A DNA stretch of 64,000 bases from assembly GCA_029339505.1 (NCBI GenBank), contig JAQISU010000183.1:62001-126000 (forward strand), given 5' to 3'. This DNA comes from Unio delphinus. Its lineage: Eukaryota > Mollusca > Bivalvia > Unionida > Unionidae. The position numbers and the translations under genes were made by a program. The notes beneath the pieces are model-generated. The model saw only the letters and a list, made by a program, of their open reading frames with translations, ran no database searches and was not told where the DNA came from. Below, piece by piece: positions 33,101-44,924 of this stretch; position 1 is the first letter of the stretch; every line of letters begins with the position of its first letter.

Positions 33101-36100
33101 TTTTCAGAAGATGCCAAATAATATATTTTGATTGTTTATTTGTGGTCTCCGTGTTACTGCTTAGCTAATGTATCTTATTTTTGAACATAGAACAAATGTA
33201 CTGAATTTAAAATGAAAAACAAAACTTAGAAAAGAAACAAATTTATTATGTCTATTGATGTATATATGACAAGTACATTATTTTAAGTTGTACTATTTTA
33301 ATAAAAAACACAGGAGAATTCACCAAAAATGGCAAAAAGAATGTAAATGGTATTAAACTGCTGCTTGATAGCATCTCAACATGTAAATGATACTTGGTGT
33401 CACAACATGTAAATGATACTTGGTGTCATGAAATATAATTGATATTTGGTATCTCAACATGTAAATGATATTTTGGTGTATCGACATGTAAATGATACTT
33501 GGTGTCTTTAATGTAAATTATATTTCGTGTCACAACATGTAAAGGATATTTGGTGTTGCAACATGTAAAAATATTTGGTGTTTCAATATGTATATGATAT
33601 ATATTTGTCTTGACATGTATATGATACATGTATTTGGTGACTCAACATGTAAATTATATTGGTTGTCTCAACATGTAAATTATATTGGTTGTCTCAACAT
33701 GTAAATTATATTGGTTGTCTCAACATGTAAATTATATTTTATGACTCGACATGTAAATTATATTTGATGACTTGACCATTGAAAAATAACTCATCGAGTA
33801 CTTGTATATGGCACTTTTCTTGTCCTAATTTGCTGTGAAACTTAATGATGTCTCAGATAAGTTTAGTGATGATAAAATTTTGATGATATTTTAGTTATGC
33901 TCATTTGATGGCATAGAATAGCATCACTCAGGTTGGTAATTTCACTTTTTCTGAAATGCTTGGAGATGAAAGGTCTAAGATAAATTTGATGATAAACAAG
34001 TATTGAATACATTTTAATGAGAACTTAAAATAATTTTAAATTAGGAATAAAAGTATTATCACTATGAAACTTAAAATTAGTACGATAATAGATTTTGTCA
34101 GTTTGAGGAAAGTCTTGACAATATTTTACTTAGTTACTATCAGTGAATGACTTAGAATATTTTCACAATACAGTAGTACCTGTCTTGAAAGACCACCCCA
34201 TCTGCCAAAAAACAATGGTCTCGCAAGACAGGTGGTCTCTCATAACAGGTCATAACACTATATAATCAATAAATTTCTGCATTGAGATTATGGTCTCCCA
34301 AAACAGTTGGTCTCTCATAGCAGTGGTCTCTCAAGACAGGTTTTACTGTACGCCCAAGACCTGCTACTCATATCTTTTGATGATGTGAGATGGAGGACAA
34401 CACTCCTAGGTTAATGTTGCAATAACTGACTTGGAACTGCTTGTTTTATTTAAACAATTGTGATTTTTATTTAGCAAGAGAGGTTGATAAGATGTCCAAA
34501 GGTGACAAAAAGAGGTTAGAGTCACTAATTGGAGGGGGAAGAAAGACATTCCATCTACTTTACAGTGCAGAGAGGGATGGATGCAATGCGGCTGTCTTCC
34601 ATAGCAAATGTAACAACCAAGGACCAACGCTGACAGTTTTGTACAATGGTTACAAGACAATATTCGGTGGTTACACGGCGATGAGTTGGCAGAATGGTGG
34701 CAATTACGTTCATGATTCTGCGGCATTCCTCTTTCAGCTCTGTTACAATGGTGAAATGAATCCTAAGAGATTTAATATTAAACTGCCAGCTAATGCCATA
34801 TATAATTACAGCAGTTATGGCCCAACATTTGGAAGTGGATATGACTTATATACATTCAATGGAACTATTGCACGAGACGGTCAAGCATTGAAACTCAATG
34901 GAAGCATGACTCTTAATACTGCATATGAAATGGGGGTTGTTGATTTCAACACATTTGCAAATAGCACAATGGAAGTGATAGATATTGAAGTCTACAGTGT
35001 ACTCGGTAAGTTTGCTTGAAATCAGAAAGATTGCTTACAGTGATGGCATATGATTGATTGATAGGTCTACTCCATTATTTATTTTATTTATCAATTTATC
35101 TTATCAGGAAAGCTGCATAATTTCTTCTTTTGCTTTTGTCAATTTCTTGCTTGTAATTTGCACTTGCCAGTCAATAATAAACTGTATGTATGTATGTATG
35201 TATGTATGTATGTATGTATGTATGTATGTATGTATGTACAAGGCATACTGAAAATGCTATGACGATGTCATGCTTGAAAGCAGTTAGGGTATACTGTCTT
35301 AACACCTGACTAAATGAAGCTATGACAAAGATCAGAATGTGTTAGATGATAAAGCATTAGTCACACGTGGCATCTGTTATGTGTAGAAAAATATACATGA
35401 ACAACATTTCATCGTTTCATGTTATTGTACTATCAAAAACAATTCGTAAAAGAATATTCTGTTCTTTTCCTTCAATTACAGATGACATTTCACCAGATTT
35501 AAGTCATGCCGAACTCTTCGAGAAGCCATGGAGAACAACAATAGGTTGGTCGGAGGAGGTAATATCCTTCTTCTGTTGCATCCAGTCATTACTGTCCAAA
35601 GCGATGACAATATGGATTCATTTCACTCCTGATAAAAATATAGACCATTACAACTTTAGAAGAAAATCACTGGCAATCATCAAAGTTCTCATGAAACATT
35701 TATAGCCATATAGGTATGGCTTTCCAAATTAACATTAAAAATAATATGTTGAGACTGTTTTAAAGTTTGAGACTTGATAAATCTTAAAATTAAATGTTCA
35801 ATATCTCATTAAAATGAGATTAAACATACAACCCTTCATGATATATGATTCTGTACATATAGAAATAAAGCATTATTGGTGATACAACCCTTCATGATAT
35901 ATGATTCTGTACCTACAGAAATATCACATTATTAGAGATACAACCCTGTATGATGTATGATTCTGTGCCTATATAAATAGGGTATTATTGTTGATACAAC
36001 CTACAAGTTAGATATGTTTCTGTGCCTATAGAAATAGGACATTATTGGTGATAACAACCCTGCATGGAGTATGATTCTGTACCTATATAAACAGGGCTTA

Positions 36101-37678
36101 TTCTTGAAATTTACATTATTTTAAATTTGAAAATGAAATCTTTCTTAATTTAGGTGATGCACAACTTGAAAGGAGAGATAGAAAATTACGTGCCCATAAG
36201 GGATGTGGTTGGACCAGAAGTGAGGTTTCCAAATGTTAATATCCTTTTTATTGGACCAGTAGGGGCAGGAAAATCCAGCTTTTTCAATACTGTCAACTCT
36301 GTATTTCGTGGGAAGGTTTTCAATCAGGCTCGAAGTGGAAGAGCACTCAACAGTTTAACCACCAAAGTATGTTTCTTTAGAAGATATGTAATTAATGCCA
36401 TTAGGCTTTCAAAATGTTATATTGCTACAGACATAGTTATTATGTTTACTTATATTCTATCACCATGTCAGATGACTTCTTACAGTTTTATTGCTCTTTG
36501 TGATTAAATAATTAATACCAGTACAGGATTGAGATATGTGAAGTTATCAAAATCAGATCAGTTGCAAACAGATCTAGCATTGAATTTTTCTTGTAGTTAA
36601 ATTTGTTTTCTTCATTATGTTATGATATATCTTGATTACTGCGATTTAAGCTTGTAAACTTTAAATTATATCGTTTTGTTCTTTTAATTCAAAAGTACCT
36701 TTGGATTAATATAGTCAATTTCATTCAACTGCTTTGCAGAACGTTTGAATGGGTTGTTGTTTTAAAATGTACTTTTTAAGACAAGTAATTGTTACAAAGG
36801 AATTAAGAATTTGTCAGTGAATATCAAAACAAATTAGTATTTCTGAACTCATGACTATTATGTAGTTGGAGCTAAGTTTATTCTCCTTCTCACATTTTAG
36901 TTCTCAAAGTATCCAGTACTCTCCAGCATTACTAGACAACCGCTGAACTTCAGGTTATGTGACACTCGTGGACTGGAATCTGGAAACCTGATGACGAATG
37001 AAAACTTGAGGATTCTTCTGGAAGGGCATCTGCCAGATAAATTTCCTGTAATCAGGAAATATTGAGTTTATTTGGGTTTTATTATTAAATGAAAAAACAG
37101 ATGAGTGAAATTATGGGTCAAAAATGTAATGCTGAAATTTTGTCTGGAACATTTTACCTTTGTTTTAGTAATTCTTATAAAGTACGTCAATTCAGCATTT
37201 GTTGGATTGGGATATTAGATTATAAGTCATAATTCCATAATGGATGCATTTAGCAACTTTCTGAAATGCACTGGATCTTTCAAAGAAAACTTATATAGTT
37301 TTTGCTGCTCCAGTCTTCTCTCAACTCTCGTGCCTTAAAAATTGTCTCAAGATGAAATATTTGTCATTAGAATCTGATCATGAACGATTAAAAATCTCCA
37401 TTTGCATGGATATATTTTCATCTCCACTAAAACAAATGTCTTCTACATGTGCTGTCTTAAGTTTTAATAAAATGTCTATTCTCCTTTTCCAGCTGGACCC
37501 CAGTGGCTCTATTTCTTCAGATACCCCTGGCTTTATCAAGTACCCAAATCTACATGATCAGATCCACTGTGTGGCATTCTTCATTGATGCCACCCTGGTG
37601 GACGCCATGTCTGATCTCATTCCTGAAGTTCTGCAGAACTTGAAGGATCTACAGAAAGTCATGAACACAATGGGTATT

Positions 37679-37760
<82 letters not shown>

Positions 37761-39290
37761 ACACGCATCACTCAATATCATTTCATACCATTATCTTGCA
37801 GATGAACAACATTTTTATTTCTATAATTTGGCAGAAAAGCTATTAAAATTTTTCTACTGCTGGGTGACACTTTTGATAAGTGTTTGTTACAAAACTATTA
37901 ACAACAGTAGTTTGTAAACTGCTTTAGGCAACACAAAGACTTGTCATTTATAACAATCAAAGATAAGCAAAATGATTTTTCTGACAAATTATATTGTGGT
38001 CAAAATGATATTCCTGACAAATTATATCGTGGTCAAAATGATATTCCTGACAAATATATTGTGGTCGCTTCCTTATACCAAGCTACTCTTAATCTGCATT
38101 TGGTGTAAACACCACTAACACCATGGAAATACTAAAACTCTTTCTTGTGGTTAAATGCTATAAAATATTTAAAATCAAAAGTCAAGGGTCTTTCATGAAA
38201 ATTTGATGGCATTAACAGTATTAACCAGTGTCAGAGATAAGGCAGATCTATTATATTCACACTTCTTTGGACAGACAACCAGTTCAGTATATTCGTACCA
38301 TCTTTCATCAATAGTTATCGATATGCAACACAAATTATATGCTTGGTAATTTTATTACCACAGCTTTATAAAGTAATTTAAAGTTTTGTGACTGTAACCC
38401 ATCAACAAGATAATGCCAAATCAACACTCTATTCAAGCAAATACAAATCAACACTCAATTCAAGCAAATACAAACCAACACTCTATTCAAGCAAATACAA
38501 ACCAACACTCTATTCAAGCAAATACAAACCAACACTCTATTCAAGCAAATACAAACCAACACTCTATTCAAGCAAATAAAAACCAGTACTCATATCAGCA
38601 ACCACTTAAACTGCAGCTCAGCTAAATATATTTATATTACCGATAAGGGTAATTCGTGTTGTCAGAGATTTTGCCATACTTTATTTATAAAACGTCAGAC
38701 TCCTGTGGTGGGAGTTAACATAAATTTATCTTCACCTATATGTTTTCAGACACATAATCAAGTAATTTAATATGTATTCAGACAACAAAAACAAGTAATT
38801 ATTTGTTGCCATCCGATAACATACAGTATTTTGAGTTTTGCTAGTGATGGCTGCAGAATTACCACTTTGAAAACAGAGACCGACGTGATGCATATACCAA
38901 ATACAAGACTGACACTCAACATTCATTCTAGTCGAGTAGTGAACTTTGATGTTTTGAAAGAAGCCTTAAAATTAGGACTAGGTCAAGACTTTCCTGTAGA
39001 AAATTTGGATCCACATAAACAAATTGTACAATTTGTAAAATCACCACATTTTCAATCATCATTAGATGTCTACCAGAAACTAGTATGATAGACACGCCTC
39101 TCTCCGGTATATAAAAAAGAGAGCTGCAAGACAGAACTATCATTATGAGTTCAGATGTTTATGAAATTTGATGAATTCAAAACAGAAAAACCCATATCCA
39201 TGCTACAGCTACATCTTAGGGACAGTTTTCTGAGATTTTGATAACTTTAGTAATATTTCAATGAAATAGTCATTACTTTTTTTCTTGTTG

Positions 39291-39358
<68 letters not shown>

Positions 39359-40116
39359 CATACATTCATAACATGCATAATGAAAGATTGACTCTGCAAA
39401 ATGCATTTTCTGGAAGACATGGTTACCTGCATATGAATTATCCAATGCAGGGCATGACCTAGATCAAATGGCACCAGGCAAGGAATGTCTTCTGTGACTT
39501 ACTTCCCTCTGTTTGTTCGACTTTGTGTTGCCGGTACCCCAGACAGTTTTGTTCCTTCTTCAGTACTGTGGTTTATAAACAAATACACAACATAGACTGA
39601 ATAATATTTTGTATACTTTGTCACCAAGGAAGGGACTTCACAATTTCTTATCAGTAAAGCACAAATAAAGTAACAATGTATTTATTTTCCACTAAAGTCT
39701 TTTTTTGCTGGATATCTCATTCAAAATTGACATGATTAGTTACAAACACACACACACACACACGGAATTATTTAAACAGTGAGCATTAAAATCTTTGTCT
39801 CTTTTCAGAAATTCCCCAGCTGGTCCTGCTCACGAAGGTGGACAGCGTATGTAAGCATGTTAAAGAGGGTGTGTCCAGTATTTTCAAAAGTCCCATGGTT
39901 GAACACTGTGTCAACAAAGTGGCGGAGAATCTGGGTTTGCCCCGTTACTCGGTCCTGCCAATGAAAAATTTAGAGAATGAGGGAAAACTGGACACAAATA
40001 TTGCCATCCTCACTTTACTGAGTCTTCGAACTCTCCTAGAGAATGCGGATGCTTTCCTGTTCAATAAGCTTGATGAAATTGAGGAAAAATACTCAAAGGT
40101 TCAGAAAAGTGGATAA
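30133..40116 (+). CDS. Interferon-induced protein 44-like gene (TLDc + GTPase), seven exons
   Basis: Proposed coding exons: 30,133-30,148 (ATG ATA GGT...; tentative), 34,475-35,005, 35,482-35,558, 36,154-36,366, 36,901-37,047, 37,493-37,673 and 39,809-40,116. All introns have GT/AG borders, and the phases join into one frame of 490 aa; human IFI44/IFI44L are about 450 aa. The second exon encodes a TLDc domain (GGGRKTFHLLYSAERDG, then YGPTFGSGYDLYTFNG). The P-loop GPVGAGKS is at residues 242-249, DTRG (G3) at 300-303 and TKVD (G4) at 397-400. The family is a cytoplasmic, antiviral-response GTPase-like protein. If the short first exon is wrong, translation would start at the ATG at 34,492. Introns carry many tandem repeats. 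Relics and paralogous exons nearby show a tandem family. Confidence 0.88.
33376..33775. repeat. Minisatellite, 26-27 bp unit, about 15 diverged copies
   Basis: Units like caacatgtaaatgatacttg followed by gtgtct or ggtgtct, in the first long intron of the IFI44-like gene. The last copies (33,640-33,740) are nearly identical, the left ones diverged. There is no spacer-like unique sequence, so it is not a CRISPR. Confidence 0.9.
35184..35238. repeat. (TATG)n microsatellite
   Basis: About 13 TATG/ATGT units in the second intron of the IFI44-like gene. Confidence 0.95.
35826..36100. repeat. Tandem repeat, about 60-bp unit, five copies
   Basis: Units containing gatacaacccttcatgatat and gattctgtacctata, in the third intron of the IFI44-like gene. 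Copies differ by 10-20 percent. Confidence 0.85.
37680..37758. repeat. (TA)n tract next to a splice donor
   Basis: Begins six bases after the GT donor of the sixth exon (37,674). It would place a long AU-rich hairpin at the start of the intron. Confidence 0.95.
37962..38065. repeat. Tandem repeat, about 33-bp unit, three copies
   Basis: Units aaaatgatattcctgacaaa followed by ttatattgtggtc; intron of the IFI44-like gene. Confidence 0.85.
38413..38585. repeat. 27-bp tandem repeat, six copies
   Basis: Unit caagcaaatacaaaccaaca followed by ctctatt. The period is divisible by three, so open frames of repeating 9-residue peptides appear in all three plus frames. They lie inside an intron and are not genes. 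Confidence 0.92.
39292..39357. repeat. (AT)n microsatellite
   Basis: TA tract in the last intron of the IFI44-like gene. Confidence 0.96.
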
Positions 40117-40219
40117 TTTTGTATATCTGAATACCTTTTTATATTCTTAAGAACTTTATGCATTACTTTTTCCTTAAATGTTCAGATATGATTTGTAAAT
40201 TTCCTTTGGTGTCATATGA

Positions 40220-40345
40220 ATAAGCAGCCCACTTACAATTGTTATCACATGTCAGTTCTGTGATGTGTTACAGTTGTTATCACATGTCAGTTCTGTGATA
40301 TATCACAATTGTTATCACATGTCAGTTCTGTGATATGTTACATTA
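40220..40345. repeat. Tandem repeat, about 45-bp unit, three copies
   Basis: Units with gttatcacatgtcagttctg and tgatatgttacaatt, downstream of the IFI44-like stop codon, perhaps in its 3' UTR. Confidence 0.8.
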
Positions 40346-40564
40346 GATAAAGTAGGAAGTTTCTAAATATCACATTTTATTTAATTTTTACGCTATTTCT
40401 TAAGAAGTTCATAATGGTTCCATGTAACAGAAGATGTAGGAACTTTGACAGTTAGCTGACAAATTGGAGCATGAAATATTGTATTATGATCCATTCAGTA
40501 ATAGATTTCAGAGTTTCCTTACTGTTTTACATTATTGTGATGCATCCCTACTTCATCACAGGCT

Positions 40565-40745
40565 CATAACACTAGGTAAAGATCTGAGGCTTCCTGGATA
40601 TTCCAACCCCTGATGATGATGTAGAAGAAGAGATACTGCACATCTGCATCCTCAAGTTACTAGCATGTGGGCCATCCTGTAGAATGCTGTCCCATCATTT
40701 TAAGACTTAAGAAAATTATTAATTTGTACAGAAGAGTGGCTATAT
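40565..40745 (+). pseudogene. Relic of an IFI44-like last exon (C-terminal part)
   Basis: KDLRLPGYSNP, a stop, DDDVEEEILHICILKLLACG and a final VQKSG correspond in order to ENLGLPRYSVLP, NEGKLDTNIAILTLLSL and VQKSG of the intact gene. It has stops and shifts. It lies 450 bp after the intact gene's stop codon, in the same orientation: a tandem partial duplicate. Confidence 0.65.
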
Positions 40746-40985
40746 AAATTAAAAACAAATTACAATTCCGCACGGTTTTATCTTTTTTAGATTTTTTATA
40801 CAAAGCTTAGGACTAATCTTTATGATCATATTTCAATTTGTGTTAAAATGAATTTCAGTCGACCTGTAAATGCTACTTTCTCCTGAATCGGTTACTTTTA
40901 TGGCATAATTGTCATAAGTTTTATCATCCTTTATTACATGTAGCTTGTACACATTAGTGTTTTCAGCCGATTCTGCATGACATGG

Positions 40986-40989
<4 letters not shown>

Positions 40990-41044
<55 letters not shown>
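40990..41044. repeat. (CT)n microsatellite
   Basis: About 55 bases of CT. Confidence 0.97.
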
Positions 41045-41047
<3 letters not shown>

Positions 41048-41217
41048 TTTGTATGTATGACCATACAGTAAAATCTTCTAAAGAAAACATAACAAAAAAC
41101 TCTTGTATGATGTATAACTAAAAACTGTAAATTTTCAAATACTTTCACCGTACCCCATTTCCAAGGTGGGGGTAAGAATGCAGTGTTTTTAACTTTATTA
41201 ACATTTTGAAAAGTGTT

Positions 41218-41390
41218 AATAATAATAATAATAATAATAATGAGGACTTTGTATGGAGCCTAATCTTTAGAAGCTCTAAGCGCTTTTCACCATCTATAAT
41301 GATATGACTACAAAAAACAAAAACTAACACCATGAAATTAGAAAACATAAAAATTGCTGAAAATATTTAAGGTAGGAAACCACAACTCTA
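41218..41390 (-). mobile_element. LINE 3' end, same family as 17.4-18.6 kb
   Basis: The (AAT)n tract followed by gaggactttgtatggagcct and cttagaagctctaagcgctt-like sequence matches 17,426-17,600. Only about 170 bp of the 3' end is present. Confidence 0.8.
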
Positions 41391-41875
41391 ACTAGTGCTA
41401 AATAGAAACAGAAATAATCAAAATGTATACTTTGTATTTGCCAAAGCAGGTGAGACAATGCTAGCAGAAACTGTATCTATGCCTACAGTCTCACTAAAGT
41501 GAAATTGTTTTGTCTTATATACACCATATACAGTTACTGTATTTTGCAATAGACCCCACATTACATAATACACTACTCATTTTGTATTAATTTGGCCTAT
41601 GTATAGTGCCTAGCCCAGCTAAGTTACAGAATTATTTTAGAAACATCGATACTTGATCAGCCACTGGCAAATTATGCCATAAGTGCCATTAAAATCATTT
41701 TTTTCTAAAGATTTGTATTAATAACTCAACATGTACATAAATATATATTTATAGATCATATGCAATATTATGATCTTAACAGATTCTATTAATAGAGGCA
41801 AAATGAATTTTTAAAAAGATAAAAATGATTTGTATACATTGCGGCCATGAATGAAAAATCTTGTACCAGGGGGTA

Positions 41876-41878
<3 letters not shown>

Positions 41879-41922
<44 letters not shown>
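41879..41922. repeat. (TA)n at the LINE 3' end
   Basis: TA tract directly after the 3' end of the minus-strand LINE. It could be the LINE's own tail or the target sequence. Confidence 0.9.
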
Positions 41923-41923
<1 letters not shown>

Positions 41924-44912
41924 ATACTTACTACCTGCCTGACAGCTAGGTGCTAGGTGGGACAGTTGTTAGCAAAGCTCTCCCAGTTGTTGACATCAAT
42001 GTTGGCCGTCTTCATGTCCCTCTTGCAATTATCTTTGTAGCGCCGGCATGGATGTCCAGTTGGTCATGCACCTTCTGCTAGCCCCCCATATAACAGGTCC
42101 TTAGGAATGTGGCCTGGATTCATTCTCTTGACATGGCTGAGCCAGCTAAGGCACCTTTTGCTGAGAATGGAGAACATACTGTTGATGTTGGCGCATTCTA
42201 GAACCTCTGTGTTGGGTACTTTGTCCTGCCACTTGATGTACATAATGCGCCACAGACATCTCAGATGGAAGCTGTTGAGTTTTCTCTTGTGTCTTGCATA
42301 GATGGTCCATGGTTCACTGCTGTAGAGGAGTGAGCTGAGCACGCAGGCTTGGTAGACATGCAGTTTGGTCTTCTCTGTGAGGTAGTGGTTGTTCCATACC
42401 CTCTGGTTAAGTCTGGCCATCACTGAAACTGCCTTGGGCATCCTGCCATTTACCTCATAATCAATTGAGAGTGAGCTGGAAATGTTGGGCCCGAGGTATG
42501 TGAAGTTATTGACAACTTCCAAGTTGTACCCATCGATGGTGATAGAGGGAGGGGAGTCTGCATCTTGCGCCATGACATTCGTTTTCTTCAAGCTGATGGT
42601 CAGTCCTAATTCTTTGCAAGCATTACAGAGGCGGCATAACAACTGCTGCAGTTCATCTTCCATGTAAGATGTCAAGGCTGCGTCGTCGGCGAAAAGCAAT
42701 TCACAGATGAGTACCTTTGTGACTTTAGTCTTAACACGGAGATGGGCAATGTTGAACAATTTTCCGTCAGCCCTGGTATGGATGTACACTCCATCGCTGC
42801 AGTCCTTGAAGATGTACTGGAGAAGCATGGAGAATAATATGGCAAAGAGCATCAGCACAAGCACACAGCCTTGTTTGATTACTGTGAAGGCCTCGGATGT
42901 TGCGCCATTGAAGCACACTGTGCTGTGCATGTTCTCGTGGAACGACATGAGGACAGCAAGTAGGCGTGGGGGCAGGCAGTCTTATGCAGGAGTCTGAAGA
43001 GTCCACTCCGACTGTCCAGGTCAAATGCCTTTGTCAGTTCTATGAAGGCAATGTAGATGGGCATCTGCTGCTCATGACACTTCTCCTGCAGCTGACGTAG
43101 TGAGAAGATCATGTCTACAGTTGACCTACGGGCTCGAAATCCACACTGGGACTCTTGGTAGATGCGGGAGGTTAGGATCTGCAAGCACGCCAAGGCAAAA
43201 GCCTTTCTGACAACGCTGAGGAGGGAGATGCCCCGGTAGTTGTTGCAGTCGTTACGGTCTCCCTTGTTCTTGTACAAAGTGAGGATGTCGTTGTCACGCA
43301 TGTCCCGTGGGATATATCCCTGTTCCCAGCAGAGGCAGAGGAGCATGTGTAGCGGCTGGAGCAGCGCTGGTTTCCCACTCTTGAGGACTTAAGGCGGAAT
43401 GCCGTCGCTTCCAGGAGCCTTCCCACAGGCAAAGCAGTCTATGGCTTTTCCGAGCTCTTCCAGTACGGGCAGCGTGTCTAGCTCCTTCATGACGGGCAGG
43501 TCTGGAATAGCATCCAGGGCAGTGTATGTGACGTTGTTTGGGGTTGCATTTAGCTCGAGATAGTGCTCAACCCATCGCTGCAGTTGTTTCCCTTGATCTG
43601 TGATGTCTTCGCCTGTCTTGGACTTGACGGGGACGGTCTATGAGGTGGGAGGGGGGCTGTCGCCTTTTTGATGCCCTCATACATTCATCTTGTATCCACA
43701 GTGTCGGCATCTGTCTGTATACTGTTGCAAAGGTTAAGCCAGTAGATGTTGTCACATTGGCTTGAAGTCTTCTGGGCGTTGTTCCTTGCATTCCCGAGGG
43801 ATTGCAATGTTCTTGGGCTAGGTGCAACCTTGAATGCCAGGAGGGATCAGTCACGGGCTGCATCTCCTCCCAGTTTGCCTCATACCAGTTGGCATTTTTC
43901 CGTTCCATCTTCCCGTAAGCTATGATGGCTGAGTTGTACAGAGTCACGGAGATGAACCACTTGGAGTCAATGGTGTCATCTGGTGTCACTTTGGTGAGAG
44001 CTTCCTGCACTTTGCTGATGAACTGCTGTGTTTCCTCTGAGTTGCTTGCACAGCAGGTGTTGATGCGAGGATGACACTTCTTCTTGGCACGGTGCAGCTT
44101 CTTTAGTAATATGTGCACCTTACTGACCACAAAGAAATGGTCCGTGTCGCAGTCGACACTGTTGTAGCTGCGGATGAGGAGGATGCAGACCAGTTCCGCA
44201 CGCCTGGTGATGACAATGTCTAGCTGGTGCCAATGGAGTGAACGTGGGTGTCTCCATGACACCTGGTGGATCTCCTTGCATTGGAGGAAAGTGTAGGTCA
44301 CACATAGGCTGTGGGAGCATCACATCTTCAGCAGTCGCTGACCATTCTCGTTGATCTGCCCCTTCCGTAAAAGTCGAGACAGGCGGACCAGGTATCTCGG
44401 TCAGTTCCCACTCTAGCATTGAAGTCTCCTAGTAAGTAAAAGCCTTCGTTGTTTGGGATACTGGATATTTCCTAATCCAGAGCCTCACAAAACATGTCTT
44501 TCTCCTCGTGGGTGGAGCGGAGGGTTGGAGCATACACGGTGAAGATGTTGACCGGGCCTAGGCATATTGACAGCCGGAGAGCAAGGATTCTCTCAGTACA
44601 CAGATGACGGAGGTTCAATGAATGCGACTAGCGTGTTCTTTGCGGCGAAGCCTACACCGTGCTGCCTAGGTTCATCTGAGGGCTTCCCCTGCCAAAATAA
44701 CGTGTACTTGGCTTCCCTGATGGTGTCGCTGTCAGCCAGTCGGGTCTCCTGGAGACAGGCAATGTCGATGTTCAGTCGGAAGAGTTCTTTGTCAATGACG
44801 GCAGTCTTACGTGCATCGTCGATCTGCTGTAGGTCATTGGTCAATCCAGGACACATGGTCCTAACGTTCCAGGTTGCAAAACGAAGAGATGGAGTTTTCT
44901 TATTTCTTCTTT
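41923..44912 (-). mobile_element. Non-LTR retrotransposon with AP endonuclease and RT (LINE)
   Basis: Read on the minus strand from 44,912. The apurinic endonuclease starts RFATWNVRTMCPG and has DIACLQETRLADSDT (catalytic Glu), HGVGFAAKN, and later LLGDFNARVG (44,430). The reverse transcriptase has LTLYKNKGDRNDCNNYRGIS, SQCGFRARRSTVDMIFSLRQ, IAFIELTKAFDL (motif A region), KQGCVLVLMLF and LLFADDAALTS (FADD). The C-terminal domain has WQDKVPNTEVLE. In life such elements copy themselves by target-primed reverse transcription. There are at least five frameshifts or stops (around 43,390, 43,560, 44,310 and 44,590), so this copy is inactive. It has inserted in the repeat block and is absent from copy 1. 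I cannot fix the clade (RTE- or Jockey-related). Confidence 0.88.
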
Positions 44913-44924
44913 GAGTGTTTCCTG

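Noticed and set aside
33376..33775. Regularly spaced repeats resembling a CRISPR array
   Set aside because: The whole 26-27 bp period is repetitive, with no unique spacers, no cas genes and a eukaryotic context; it is a minisatellite.
34441..34491. Upstream non-ATG extension of the TLDc exon as N-terminus
   Set aside because: The stretch before 34,475 reads as intron end (tttttatttag); exon joining to 30,133 gives an ATG start.
38388..38625. Repeat peptide frames with a 9-residue period (HSIQANTNQ type)
   Set aside because: A 27-bp tandem repeat inside an intron keeps all plus frames open; splice sites of the host gene bracket it.
42107..42997. Plus-strand frames opposite the LINE reverse transcriptase
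   Set aside because: The minus strand carries clear RT motifs; the plus frames are its complement. The same holds at 44,567-44,914.
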